From positions 27,554,187-27,618,186 of the forward strand of contig OX578284.1 in NCBI GenBank assembly GCA_951217055.1: a stretch of 64,000 bases of DNA, given 5' to 3'. Below, piece by piece: positions 23,111 through 60,992 of this stretch. The translations under genes were made by a program, and so were the position numbers. Under the pieces are notes generated by a model. The model searched no databases. It saw only the letters and a list, made by a program, of their open reading frames with translations, and was not told where the DNA came from. The stretch comes from Gerris lacustris (taxonomy: Eukaryota; Arthropoda; Insecta; Hemiptera; Gerridae). Numbering within the stretch: the first letter of the stretch is position 1; each line of letters begins with the position of its first letter.

Positions 23111-23258
23111 TGATAAATCTTTACTTATAAGAATAAGTTAGATAAAATTAACACTTAAATCACATTTTAATTAATCACTGAATTATATACAAAACAAGCA
23201 ATTGACAGTTGGTTGTCAATATAAATATAAACAAGTAAACATAAACAAATACATATTA
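23111..23258 (-). repeat. G2 5' LTR (148 bp)
   Basis: Same length and sequence as 18287-18434. It is followed (minus strand) by a one-base gap and TGGCGACGAAG, a PBS that resembles the complement of a tRNA-Ser 3' end; the primer assignment is tentative. Confidence 0.88.
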
Positions 23259-23263
23259 ACATT

Positions 23264-23530
23264 ATTTATTATAACTTTAAAGCCTCGTCCAGACTGCCGA
23301 ACCGAACAGAGGAAACGAGCCGAGCATTGGTCTCTGCGCATGCCCAGTCTAAGATGCGCAGGCGCACTTTACACTAGGCATGCGCAGAGACCAATGCTCG
23401 GCTCGTTTCCTCTGTTCGGTTCGGCAGTCTGGACGAGGCTTAAAGTTTGTTTATATAAAGACAGTGTTTACATAATTTAAAAACAAAATAAAATAAAATA
23501 TTAAATAAATTAAATATAACTTTCTCAACA
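23264..23530 (-). repeat. G1 5' LTR, outer part
   Basis: Continues the LTR from ATTTATTATAACT to TTTCTCAACA. It is interrupted by the 158-bp hairpin MITE at 23282-23439. It differs from the 3' LTR around the MITE site (CTGTCACATACAT in the 3' LTR only). Confidence 0.85.
23282..23439. mobile_element. 158-bp hairpin MITE in the G1 LTR
   Basis: Ends GCCTCGTCCAGACTGCCGAA and its complement. The arms pair almost fully around a short GC-rich loop (GATGCGCAGGCGCAC). TTAAA lies on both sides (23277-23281, 23440-23444), consistent with a 4-5 bp duplication. Class not assigned. The 92-codon frame over it is spurious. Confidence 0.75.
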
Positions 23531-24010
23531 TCCCTATTTGTATAATCTGTTGTTCACTTGTTAATAATTTTGACATCTGTGAAGAAAATTATTGATTTTT
23601 ATCAATTCCCTATTTGTATATTCAATAGTACACTTGTCAATAATTTTAACACGTGTAAAGAAAATTGATGATTTATATTGATCCCTTATAAGTTAATTCG
23701 ATTCTTCTTTTCTCAATAAATTTGACACCTATAAAGAAAATTTTTAATTTTTATAATTCCCTATTTGAAGAAAATCATAGTTTTTTTTTAATACCCTATT
23801 TGTATTGTTCTTTTGTCAATCATTTTGACAATGTGAAGTAAATGATTGATTTTTATTAGTCCCCTATTTATTTAATGAAAAAATAGAAGTTATTTTTCAA
23901 ATTTGATTAATATATTGCTTTCATCAATCATTTTGACAACTGTGAAGAAAATTATTGATTTTTATTATTTACCTATTTGTTGAATCTATTGTTCTCTTCT
24001 ACTTTTTTTC
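23531..24010. repeat. 76-bp tandem repeat array, right part
   Basis: About six units continuing the array broken by G1. It resumes at TCCCTATTTG immediately after the G1 LTR. Confidence 0.85.
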
Positions 24011-24878
24011 ATCTATTTCATTTATTTATAAAAAAAAAATATATTATCGTGGATAAAAAAACCCAGTGGGGCTCAAAAAAGGAGGAACAACACAAAATTA
24101 AAAAAAAAAAGTTGATAGCTTCTTTGGATAGAAATTTAATAGAAAAGAAAATTTTGATGAATAGACTAATGATTATCAAGAAATAAAAAAAAAAATGAAA
24201 ACATGACATTGCGACACACTGTGACTTACTAAGTAGACCAGATTAAGAAGAAAACTACTTAAAAGTTGACGTTGACAATATAACATTGATAAACTAACTG
24301 ACGACGACAACTTACGAGCAACCATTCTATTCTCAACGCCTCGTAGACCCCTTGGTCATTTTCCTTTTAATTTAACCAGGACTATAACATTTTCTAATTA
24401 TTACTACAAATATACAAGAACAAAAAAAGGCCAACATTTTTAATGTTTCTGGCTATGTTATTAAAATGTAAGAGATTCTGTTTACTTTGAACCATGCTGG
24501 CTTTTTTCTAACTGATCAGATAAATATTATAACAATGCTTGTATAGTGCGATTATAAATGACTGGATAGGTCTAAGTAAATAAATCAAATCACACGAATC
24601 ATCTGAGATTCATTTAACAGAATGTTTGAATTATAATTACTGAAAGAAAGGTAGGAGAAATTCTATTGTAATCCCATGTGTAAATAGATAACAAAAAAAA
24701 GAAGTGATATTCCCACTTTCGTATTGCGGCATGCTGTTAAGGGGATTTCTTAGTTAAGCCACAGACTCAAAATGGTTTATTTTTTAGTTACAGTCTCTAA
24801 TTAACTATGGATCCATCGGTTGTAGCCAATGGATCCACTGCTGCTATAATATTAAGATAATTGAAAATGGTAAAGTTA
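24011..24878. other. Unassigned AT-rich sequence
   Basis: Contains A- and T-rich runs. The overlapping open frames at 23977-24209 are low-complexity Lys/Phe-rich artefacts on both strands. Nothing else recognised. Confidence 0.3.
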
Positions 24879-24882
24879 TTAA

Positions 24883-25432
24883 CCCTCGGGAACGTGCGGT
24901 CCTGTGAGGCCTAAATTTGAGATATAACTGTGAAATTGAGATAGATGTGGGTGCCATAGGAAGATAGGGATTCTTTTTAGCTATATTTCTTGCTTTCATC
25001 AAGAGAATCAGTCACTGTTTAACATCGTACGTGATTATACTTCAATTCTGTGCCCAAATTGTCCTGACGACTTTCACTTAAATTTTAGTATTACGCTAAT
25101 TTCAGTGAAATTTATGCATATATTATAAAATAAATTAATATGGTACCTGAATTTAAAAAAAAAATATATATACAGAAAAAATTAAAAATTTGAAAATTAT
25201 AGTTGAGACTGGCTAATTATGTGCTTATAAACATGAGACTAAAAAACGGTATTTTATAAATTAAAATAAATAATAAAACCATTTTAAATATGTTTTATAA
25301 TATTTTGCTAAAATGATTTAAAGTTTATATTTATTTTAACTGTTGTTTGGGCCTTGGGCACATAAAACCGATTAAGTCCTATCAGGGGTCCGCACCTCTT
25401 CGTGTCTGTATGAGACTGCGTGCACCCGAGGG
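24883..25432. mobile_element. TTAA-flanked MITE (piggyBac-type)
   Basis: TTAA-CCCTCGGG at 24879-24890 and CCCGAGGG-TTAA ending 25436. The repeats are short but symmetric, with nearby GTGCGGTCC and GGTCCGCAC. Length 550 bp with no ORF. TTAA duplication and C-rich ends suit piggyBac-derived non-autonomous elements. Confidence 0.65.
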
Positions 25433-25436
25433 TTAA

Positions 25437-28187
25437 ATAAATAGTTGATTAATAGATTATAATAATAGTTATTTGAGATTTTAAATAAAATTCTTATTCA
25501 GTTCTTGTTTTGTTCATCTTATCTTATATTATTAATTAACTTAATAAATCAATTACATATTTTTTTTCTAATACTTGAGTAAAGAATAAGCCTTTGCCTA
25601 GCACTGGCTATTAAGGGCTCACATTGTTGTAATATTTTTAAATATGAATTATTATGTACTCATGAGTACTCTATTTGTTATTAAATGTTTTATAATATTG
25701 TTGAACTTTTAAAAAATAATATAAATAAAGATTTGATTATTATTATAATTAATGCGAATTAAATTTTATAATAAAATATTATCATTATCCCCTAAAAGAA
25801 CTGTTTTTGTCTTAGGCACAATAATAAACATAGTTTCACAACTTTTACTTACACTTTCCATTTAAATCAGAATTAAAAGTTACCAAGTGATAATTTAGTT
25901 TTATTTGTTGTATTTTTTGTTAAGTTTATTGTTAATTCTGTTTTAATGGAAAGTGGTAGTAAAAAAGGTGAAACTATGTATATAATAGTATATAAGACTC
26001 CAATTTGATTAGAGGATAAAAAAAATTCTACAACAAGTCTATGCCTCAGAGTGAGGCGAAATGTAGTCAAATTCTTCAACAAAGACGATGTAAAACATTT
26101 TTTATTACACCCTAAAAGACCAGAGCAGTAGACACAATAAATTGGACAAATAAATGAAACCTAATTGAATATAATAAAATTCAATTTGAAGGAATGCCTT
26201 CATGTTATCTTTACCAGAGTTATTAAGCCGCCTACTCTAAAGCCGATCAGAAGTGAGCACAGATCTTCTATTAGTGTCGGATTCCTCATTAAACATTCAA
26301 TTAAGATTTTTTTAGGCCTTGTTTAGGATGATAAATTAAATTAAATCAAGCTTGGTTCAAGGAAGAATGCTAGAACGGATGTGCTCGTAGTTAATTAAAT
26401 TATCCTGCAACTCTAGCCCCAGTCTGCTTCTTCTTGTTAATTTTTACAACAATAATCTAATTATCGACATCTGCCACGAGACATCTACACCTCACTGTCA
26501 GAAATTCAATAATCTAATTGTCCTCTGAGAAATAAGTTCTTTCTTAATCTTAAAATATTCAGTCTTGCTTAAGGCCTGGCCAGGTACAGATCTACTACAC
26601 TGGGATCCCATCTTTCTAATACATTTCTTCTTGTATGTATTGAATATTATTTATATAACTTCTATCATCGATCTATTTATCAAATCATTAATTATACCAA
26701 GACTATAGTCAATTTTTTTATTTATTTTTCACAATCAGCTGATCATTCATTTTTAACGTAACTTTTAACTAAACTTATAATTATTTTTCGATCAATCTTT
26801 TCTTTTTATAATTAATCTCATAATATTTAAGCAATATCTATTTTGTTAAATATTTAAAACTAGATCTAGATCTTAATTAACTTTTTTTTGGTTAACCTAA
26901 TAATTTATATTTATGAGCTCATTTCATTACCATATTATTATTGTACCATATATATATTTTATTATTAAAACAGGGCAATCAAATTTGTTTGTTTTTCTTT
27001 GCTTTTTTCTAATTTAACACCCAATTTGTCATCTTTTATTGTTGTTCTAATGTCAGTAATAGAACTGGTCCTTTGGTTTTTCAATTACTTTTCCAGCAAC
27101 CTTCCACAGTGACAGAACTGAGCAATATTGCTGCGCTCATCTGCCCTGGAAGGGCCTTTTACATTTTGCTGAAGCATCATAAACAATATATTGTCTTATA
27201 GTTACAGTGACAATATTTCTCTATAAGTAACTATTTAAATGAGTTAGTAAAAACAATATTATTTTAGATTAGTTAAAAACATTAGTTTTGGTAACATTAG
27301 TTATAAGAGAAATATTAGATAAAACTGTAAACAAAATTACTTAGTTATAAATTTTGTTTGTGGTTATCACCAGTGAGCTGATAAGGACCAACTAAAAAGG
27401 TCGCAACAGGTTGTATTAAACATTAATTAGGTATCATGGATTTTTTTTCATACTGGTTAAGTAAATTAGTAAAGATGGTAAAATCAACGCAAGGAAAGCG
27501 GAAGTGGGTAAATTCCATGCACTTAACAAGAGGTTTATAGGTGAAAAGGGATTTCGTCCAAGACTATAATGCTTATATAAAATACATACATTATAATGTC
27601 ATCATCAGGATCATGGAAGAACTAGATTTACATTAATAAATTAATATAATAAAGGTGTCCTATGTTGGTCTGTGAAATAATTTAGACTCACTCTAGTTTT
27701 TCCATAATTGGAACTGAGGTGGCCTTATAAAGATTGAAAACTTGTTTGATCAATTAATAAATACTATTTTACATTGAGAGTCACTTTCTATGATCCAAAA
27801 TATTAGATAGGTAAGTCCTCTAAAAAATAAATAGTGTGCGGAACAAAAATCCTACTATATGTTTTAATACAGTCTATAGACACTATTAAAAACAAAATAA
27901 AAACATACCTTTACTCACAAATCTAATAAACAACAAAGACCTGATGCAACTATTATTTGGGCAATGAAACAAATGACAAATTAAGATAGCTACAAATATT
28001 ATTAATTTTTTCTCTCTTATCTTTTTATCTTATTTCATAATGTAACATAATTATTTTTTTCTTTTAACTTATAAATTAATTTAATGAATTCATCAGACAG
28101 GGTCCTCGCTCTAGAGTTTTACTCTACTGAGGGTCCTCACCAAAATTTAAACAAACTAATATATGTACAAAAAACTTATAATATTTG
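25437..28187. other. Intergenic AT-rich sequence, no gene seen
   Basis: Holds one short imperfect inverted repeat (25826-25880 against 25925-25985, around CATAGTTTCAC). The open frame 25873-26082 lies in that repeat and is not supported. A further stem (27575-27615) contains CCTGATGATGAC. No host exon found. Confidence 0.35.
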
Positions 28188-28309
28188 GGTCATGGACACC
28201 TTCCTGGGGCCCACTCTTAGACGTCCGTTTTAGGGGCTTTTTCGGGGGCCCCCCAAAAAGCCCCTAAAACGGACGTCTAAGAGCGGGCCCCAGGAAGGTG
28301 TCCATGACC
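28188..28309. mobile_element. 122-bp near-perfect palindromic element, 8-bp TSD
   Basis: GGTCATGGACACCTTCCTGG at one end and its complement at the other. Arms of about 55 bp with a single visible mismatch (ACTC/GAGC region) pair around a GGGGGCC loop. AATATTTG flanks both sides (28180-28187, 28310-28317). GC-rich in an AT-rich background. Eight-bp duplication suits hAT or Merlin. Confidence 0.78.
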
Positions 28310-28317
28310 AATATTTG

Positions 28318-29984
28318 TAAAAAAGAAAAAAAATGTATATATAAATATGTAATTGTATATTATAATATTCTTGTAAAATAATATTTTTATGTGTGAAATA
28401 TTTGGTGAAAATAAATATTTATTATTATTATGTGAAACCACAATCAGATTCTAACTTTTGATAAGTACAGGGACAGTTAGAAAGAAGAGGATAGGGACTA
28501 AAATTCAGTTTTAACGATTAGACCAGCAAAACAAGTTTAAATTGCTAGTCCATATTCTTCTTGATATATCCCAACTAACAAGTTCTTAAGATTTCAAAGC
28601 TAACTTTAGAAGCTTTAAATTTCCTCAGGACACTTCACAGGAATGGAGAATTAACAGACAACTTCTGCACATCTAATAACCGATAACATATAGGAAATGA
28701 AGAGAAACTTGAAAAACAGCTTCTATTTTTCAATAATGCACTTTTAACATTACTTACTTCAACACATTTAACTAAAAAATAACACTCAACAGGCCTCTTA
28801 TACACTCAAACTTTTTTTACTTTAAAAAATATGTTCCAAAATAATAATGAATAACATATTGATACGTATAGGAAATTATCTAAAAGAATCCTATTAAAGC
28901 ACTAATTAACCCAAATTAGTATTTAGCTTTAAATTGTTCCAAAGTAATAAGATCAAACTTTTAATTTGATTAGAAGGCATTCTTTATAATATGTATATAT
29001 TTAATGGTACTGGTAAGATAAATAATTTTAAAAATCCAGCTGCTTCCCTTTAAAAAAACCATGATCCAAACAAATGGTGAATAATTTGTATAGATAGATA
29101 TACTTAGCATAACATCTTATAGAATCTAACATTCTGAGGGTCTCTTTACTCTAAATTAGTATTTATCTTTAAATAAAAATGAAGCATTACGATAAATGCT
29201 ACATTTTAGGGGTATCAATCATTAATAATATCAATATATTTCAGGTGGAGATCCTTTGTTGCAGTTCTACCCCTGAGGGACTTACGGAAATAAGTTATTC
29301 ATCTAATAATTGTATGATAAATAAAAAACAAAATCAGGCTCCGGACAACACAGCCAAATCAAAACTGGCTAATACCAATAAATATAAAATACTTTAAGAG
29401 AAGAGCTCGTCAACATGATATGACAGGGAAAATCGTTCAAGGCACAGGATCAAATTTTGATATACGTCAATCATAGCTCAGGGTAACATTTGAATTATGA
29501 GAGTATCTACAATAAAACTTAAAAAATAAGTTTTAATAAAGAAAAAAGAAGAAATATTGCAACTTACCTAGTTTTGATTATCTTCTTTTTAAAAGTTTCT
29601 GGACAAGAGTTATTCTCATAGAACTAGAGGTGGTAGAGTGTAGAGAAAGGAATAGAGATCTGAGGCAACTCTCTCCGCTGAGGCAATCATTGTTTAATTC
29701 ACCTGTAACATTAAATTTATATTGATTATTAATATTATTGTTTGATACAAATAATATATACTTGTAAAATACACATTACAAATAGCTAAAACTACGTGCC
29801 ATGTCCAGAAAGTAAGAGTACTGTTAAGCCTCTCGCAAGTGGGATTTTTTTCCAATAGTTGGCAACACTAAGTAGCTAGCGGGGATTTTTCTGAACACAA
29901 CGGGCACCGGGGACCTTCGTTTGTCCGTTTCTGTGAAATGTGTCCATAAGAAATCCCGCCAAGTGCGAGGTGCGGGCGGGCTGT
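28318..29984. other. Intergenic AT-rich sequence, no gene seen
   Basis: A 72-codon frame at 29179-29397 has no recognisable domain. From about 29825 the sequence becomes GC-richer and belongs to the mariner remnant that follows. Confidence 0.3.
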
Positions 29985-30350
29985 CATAAGGTTCCTTAAT
30001 GCGGAAGGAAAAAACATCGACTGAAATTTTTGCACGGATCAAAACTGTTTATGGCGAAGGGGTTATGAACCGAACAAACGTGTTTAAGTGGTGTCATGAG
30101 TTTATAATATTCAAGACGAGCAAAGGAGTGGAAGACCTTCAATTGTGACCAATCAGTTGGTGCAAAAATCGAGGAAACTGTTCGTGAAGACTGGACTGCC
30201 GATTGGCAGTGGATGAAATTTTGCCTTATGGGAGACGATCAATGCAGCACGAGCACGACACTGTGAGACCCTAAATAACCTCAGGAGAGCAATTCAAAAC
30301 AAACTGCGGGGATTGAATGTTGACGAAATTCCCCAATAAAAGTCGTATTA
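29985..30350 (+). pseudogene. Mariner (irritans-like) transposase remnant
   Basis: Translating across frames gives STEIFARIKTVYGEGVMNR, then FKWCHEF (the HTH region of mariner transposases). After a decayed part comes ARARHCETLNNLRRAIQNK, the segment that precedes the second catalytic Asp. The interior is deleted, with stops and frameshifts. No intact catalytic residues remain. Confidence 0.65.
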
Positions 30351-30429
30351 ATAAAAAAAAAAAGAATAAAATAGCGTATTGCAGGCTTGGGAACCGTATT
30401 CTAAATAAGTTCTGGGTAAAACTGAAGAA

Positions 30430-31160
30430 TATGAGGCGGTTTATAGAAAATATGGTGGGGCCTCACTCTAACATAACCTCAGTACCTACTCCGTTTGATC
30501 TTTAGAGACAGGGGGCCACGCCGTTTCAGGTTAGATTTGAAATCTGCATTGTTTGAGTTGGACCTCTACCTGGTCTATATGCAGTAGGGTAGTTTTTCTT
30601 CAGAAAATGAGCGGAGCACAGGGAAGCAGTGCGGAGGGGCCATTAAAATTCAAGGGCATATAAAGTTTACAACATAGTATCAAATCTAACCTCAAATGGC
30701 GTGGCCCCCCGGCTTTAAAGATTTACCCCAACTTCATATTACCCCCACTAGTCCAAGCTGATCCTCTACATTTAATTAAACTCTAACTATCTTAAATGCT
30801 CCCATTAAAATGTAAAAGAAAAAAGTAATGAAGGAGAAAAGGGTAAAACTGAAGAATGTGAGTGGGTCTATAGAAAAAATGGCGGGGCCACTGCACACTC
30901 CAACGTATTTTTTTTTTTTTTTTTTACAAAGGATATCAACTCTCCTATGAATAAATCATACATATATAATTTCGGTAAAATCGGATTGTACGTGCCCCCA
31001 CTTTGAGGTTAGGTGATAAAATCCCGTATATTATATTAAAAACCTTAATTTTGTGTACCCTTTTCTGTACTCCAACATATTTTTAGACAAAGGGATATAA
31101 ACTCTCCTATGAACAAATCATACATATATAATTTCTCTAAAATCAAGTAGGAAAAAGCAC
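30430..31160. repeat. Cluster of dispersed repeats, left half
   Basis: 30500-30715 folds back on itself (GGCCACGCCGTTTCAGGTTA against TAACCTCAAATGGCGTGGCC). 30835-31160 repeats AAAGGATATCAACTCTCCTATGAA twice and recurs inverted in ANKZF1 intron 1 at 35470-35600. No coding potential. Confidence 0.6.
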
Positions 31161-31744
31161 AAAAAATTTCTGGGGCACGTACAATCCGATTTAGCCTATA
31201 ATTTCTCGTATGTTTAAAGCGTACAAAAAATACAAAGGTACCATCTCCTTCAGTTGAGCCCTTTTCTGAAATACCAAAGATGTTAAGACTAATGAATATT
31301 ATAATTTCTATATAATACAAGATAGATTATATTCCTTTGTTAAAGAACAAAATTCCAATGAAACTTTAGAATATAGTTACCAAGCCCGCAACACATGTTT
31401 ACATTCTACTCTTAACTCTGTATTGGCAAAGGGATATAATCACTCTCGTGTTGTAATAATCCTTAATTTAATCAAAATTGAAAACGAAGGGGCATAATAT
31501 CTTCAAAATATCTCAATTTCGAAGTGTAATCTTGTAAAAACAGTGTATTGCGGGTTGGCATTCTAAAGCTTAGCCATTTCAACTAAGGATATTATAAAAT
31601 GTGTTAATATCCCTTTGTTTTAAAAGTCTGAAAATATCGGTACTACGGGTAGGTACGTAGTTCAACCCGTTTAATTTTACATGTACTTATGTGAGATGGA
31701 GAAATTGAGGAAATTATAGAAGCAATGTTAATCGGGAAGGGTAA

Positions 31745-31950
31745 ATCTTAAGAGAGCGGTGGCCACTCCGTTTGAGGTTAGATTTGATACCATGTTTTAA
31801 ACTATTGTTGTTAACTTTGTTTTCCCTAGAATTATTAATGGCCGCTCAGCACCGCTTCGCGGTGCTCCGCTCATTTTCTGAAGAAAAACAACCCTCCTGC
31901 ATATAGACCAGGTAGAGGTCCAACTCGAACAATGCTAACTTCAATGTAAC
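31745..31950. repeat. Inverted copy of the 30500-30660 repeat
   Basis: GTCCAACTCGAACAATGC, ATATAGACCAGGTAGAGG and TGAGCGGAGC match 30545-30640 in reverse complement, so the two form a 1.4-kb inverted pair. A small local palindrome CACCGCTTCGCGGTG sits at 31850-31864. Confidence 0.65.
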
Positions 31951-32650
31951 GGGAAGATATAAAAGGAAAAAGTACTTACACATTTCGATGAAAACTCAAT
32001 CATTGCTTCGACTTATTGTGACTTGCTTACGAGTGAACGTAAGTCTTGAACCAACCTTAACATTCACATAAATCAAATATCAAGAAAAAAAATCCTAATC
32101 TATGATATGGAACGCAGCAAAATCGGATATTAGATTAAAAAAAACTTTAAAACAGATTGTAATGCAGTATGCACTATTGAGATAACCTGTACAAGTACCC
32201 GGTATTTCAACAGGTAGCTTTTAAATTAAATATTTAAAAAGTTTAATACACAGACAACAATAAATATGCAGTAAAACAAATATTTCAGACTTAATTTATA
32301 TTTGAGACTTACTAACCACAAAATTCAGTTGAAGAAATGAGGTATATGCATTACGAAAACTACAAACAAATTCCTCTTATTTCTTGGTTTCCGAGGTTTG
32401 AAATATTTTTAACCGCAAAGGAGGAAAAAATAAAATATACGTCTTGATATGAACCCAAACCGCTGTAGTAGTATAAAAACTCGTATCATCTTAATATCAT
32501 TAATTTTTATCGAAAGAATTAAGTTAATAATAATTAATATGTTAAAAGAAAAGAAAATTGATTCAAAAGTTCAAAAGATGGCGACGGATGGCGACGGCGA
32601 GATCAACAATTACTAAAATTAAATTGCAACAACAACAATTGTTTGTAATA

Positions 32651-33877
32651 GAGATGATTAGTAATGACGTCACAAGATGGCGTAAGCTTTCGATAATTTA
32701 TTCGATTCGGTTTGTTATGTTCCTTTTTCTTATCACCTGTTATCAATCCCATGTAAAATGAATGGGAGAATTTTCTCAACTTTTTAAATAATTAATTATT
32801 AAATTATTATTAATTTATAAGACTTTTCAACCTTTGAACGTTATTTTATCAAGTCTATTTTAACAATGTAAGATAAGAAAACATTAAAAATTGCCGTCCT
32901 AGTGGTTTAAAAAAGTATTATTGTGAGTGTGTTTTATTGTGGTGATACCGTCCGGGTCCGTTCTTATTTATTGTTTATTTTTTAAATCGTTTTTCTATTT
33001 TAGTTTGTATATTATGTCTTCCACCTTCTCGAGTGTTATGAAAATTTCATCTATACTTCATTTTTTTCGGAGGAAAAAGCTATTCTTCGTAAAAGTATGT
33101 CAGAGTACTTAAGTAATATTAAATTAATGTATTAAATTAGTTTTTTAATCAAAATTTTAAACAAGTATACATGCGAGACACTCATATCTTATATTATTAT
33201 ACTCGTTAATATAGATAACAAAAAATACACAAATAATAATAGTAATAACAGTCTGCTCATTGTCTCGTCATCAACGTCTTTTTCCTATGATGGTCAGTGA
33301 TCTATTAATCTATTGTATAGTATATAATTATGTTCCAACATCGGTTAAATATAATGCACATTGTAAGTAACCAGGAACAAACTATTATTAGCAAATAATA
33401 TTTTATTACCTAGCAGATTAAGTATCACTATCTTTCTACAAGTCCTGTACCCTGAGTATACTTCATTGAGTTTCAAAACTTGAGAAAAATTTATTTTCGG
33501 ACACACAATATGAACACGAACACACCCTGTGAATTTTTATGGCAACAGGAAATACAAAAAATCAAGTATAAAGATTAGTAACTCAAATAGCTTTTTCGAT
33601 GTTATGACCCTTCACACAAATACTCATTTTAAATAACTGAAACGAAAGTTTTTAATGTTTTCTTTGTTACACTCGTTAAAAAAGACTTGGTACAACAATG
33701 TTCAAAGGGTGAAAACTCTTATAAATCAATAATAATTTAATAATTAATTATTTAAAAAGTTGAGAAAATTCTCCCATTCATTTTACATGGGTTTGATAAG
33801 AGGTGATAAGAGAAAGGAACATAACAAACACTGAGTTAAATTTTCGAAAGCTGTTGTGACGTCACACTAATCATCTC
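32651..33877. mobile_element. 1.2-kb element with ~200-bp inverted repeats and TA flanks
   Basis: Left arm from 32651 (GAGATGATTAGTAATGACGT) and right arm ending 33877 are complementary over about 200 bp, including TTCTCAACTTTTTAAATAAT. TA on both sides fits a Tc1/mariner-like non-autonomous element. The inside has no transposase; the 61-codon frame at 32927 is not supported. It sits less than 1 kb from the ANKZF1 start. Confidence 0.65.
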
Positions 33878-34805
33878 TATATACATTTATATAGTTCTCA
33901 TGTTTATTTTTGAAGAAATTATAATTTTTAAAAACGTTATAATTATATTAATATTAACTTACACAATAATAAAACATAATTTTATTATTCATCATTTATT
34001 TTTAAATATCTAATTAAAGATCTAAAATGTGTTAAGTCGGTATTTAGATTAGAGGCACTAATGTTTAAAATTAAAAGGTAACGGTTTTTTTGTTTGTTAT
34101 TTTTGGCCATAATTTTTTATGGCACTATTTTGGGTATGTCTATTAAGTTTCATTCTGTTAAATAATAAGTATATTGTATTTTATTAATTAGTGTGTGTGT
34201 TTTAATACTATGAATTAAAAAGCAATAAAATATAGATTTTTTTTTTTTTTTTTTATCATAACTAAAGTTTTACCAAATTTTGTTAACATTTAAAAATTTA
34301 TTAAAAATGTTAGTTATATGAACCGTTTAGTCTAAACCCGCTAAACGAAATAGTATCCAGAATTAAGAATTAACCTGAATTTTACTCTCATTTAATTTAA
34401 GTGAGAAGAAAAGGTTTTGCTAAATAAAAATAATATCGGTGGCATTTTTTCAAACTTATTTGGTCTTTTTATGAGGAAAAAGAGTACAAAATAGATTTAG
34501 TACAACATTTCTTATATTTTTTTTAATTCAAAATGATGAAATGACAGATACAAGATGTGATGAAGGTTACACGTTTCCGTTGAAGGTTATATTATAACTA
34601 CAGTTAGGTTATCTTCTTGACGTTTTTCAAAGAAGTGTACTGATTAGAATTAGTTGTGCCAGGTTTTATCTGGTCTTATTTAAATTTACACCCGAGCTCT
34701 AAAATCCGTTTAAAATTTAATGTAAAAACTTTTTATTAATTTTTTTAATACTTAAGTGAAAAATTAATTGTACTATTTCTTTAACTGGTGTTTTTTCCGA
34801 ACAAT
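33878..34805 (+). promoter_or_regulatory. Presumed upstream/promoter region of ANKZF1
   Basis: About 0.9 kb of AT-rich sequence between the 32651-33877 inverted-repeat element and the start codon, with no ORF or repeat that I recognise. It must contain the promoter or a short upstream intron, but I see no clear TATA or initiator to define the start site. Confidence 0.3.
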
Positions 34806-60954
<26,149 letters not shown>

Positions 60955-60986
60955 CATTGCCTTGATTAATATATTTTAAAAATTTA

Positions 60987-60992
60987 AATAAA
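60987..60992 (+). terminator. Polyadenylation signal AATAAA of ANKZF1
   Basis: Canonical AATAAA 33 bases after the ANKZF1 stop codon, with a T-rich stretch further on. Another AATAAA-like site lies downstream near 61131, so 3' ends may vary. Confidence 0.6.

Larger units (their letters stand above)
18287..23258 (-). mobile_element. Ty3/gypsy element G2, inserted in the G1 LTR
   Basis: Minus-strand element of 4,972 bp including a 580-bp foldback insert. It is flanked by ACATT duplications (18282-18286, 23259-23263). Removing G2 and one ACATT copy rejoins the G1 LTR exactly. Gag, protease, RT, RNase H and integrase are in gypsy order. Gag and pol occupy separate shifted frames. Confidence 0.92.
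13910..23530 (-). mobile_element. Ty3/gypsy element G1, nested host of G2
   Basis: Minus-strand LTR retrotransposon inserted in the 76-bp satellite with a perfect 5-bp duplication TCCCT (13905-13909 and 23531-23535). Gag, protease, RT, RNase H and integrase occur in order on the minus strand, so it is Ty3/gypsy, and the RT looks mag-like. The PBS fits tRNA-Leu. Its 5' LTR is split by G2 (18287-23258), and the distal part of that LTR also holds a hairpin MITE. Without these inserts G1 is about 4.5 kb. Frameshifts make it inactive. Confidence 0.9.

Noticed and set aside
27575..27615. Third hammerhead-like motif (CTGATGA...GAAA on the minus strand)
   Set aside because: The stem between the core parts has a bulge and extra unpaired bases before GAAA; too weak to list with the other two.
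29824..30042. A minus-strand 72-aa ORF as a gene
   Set aside because: It is antisense to a mariner transposase remnant whose + strand translation makes sense.
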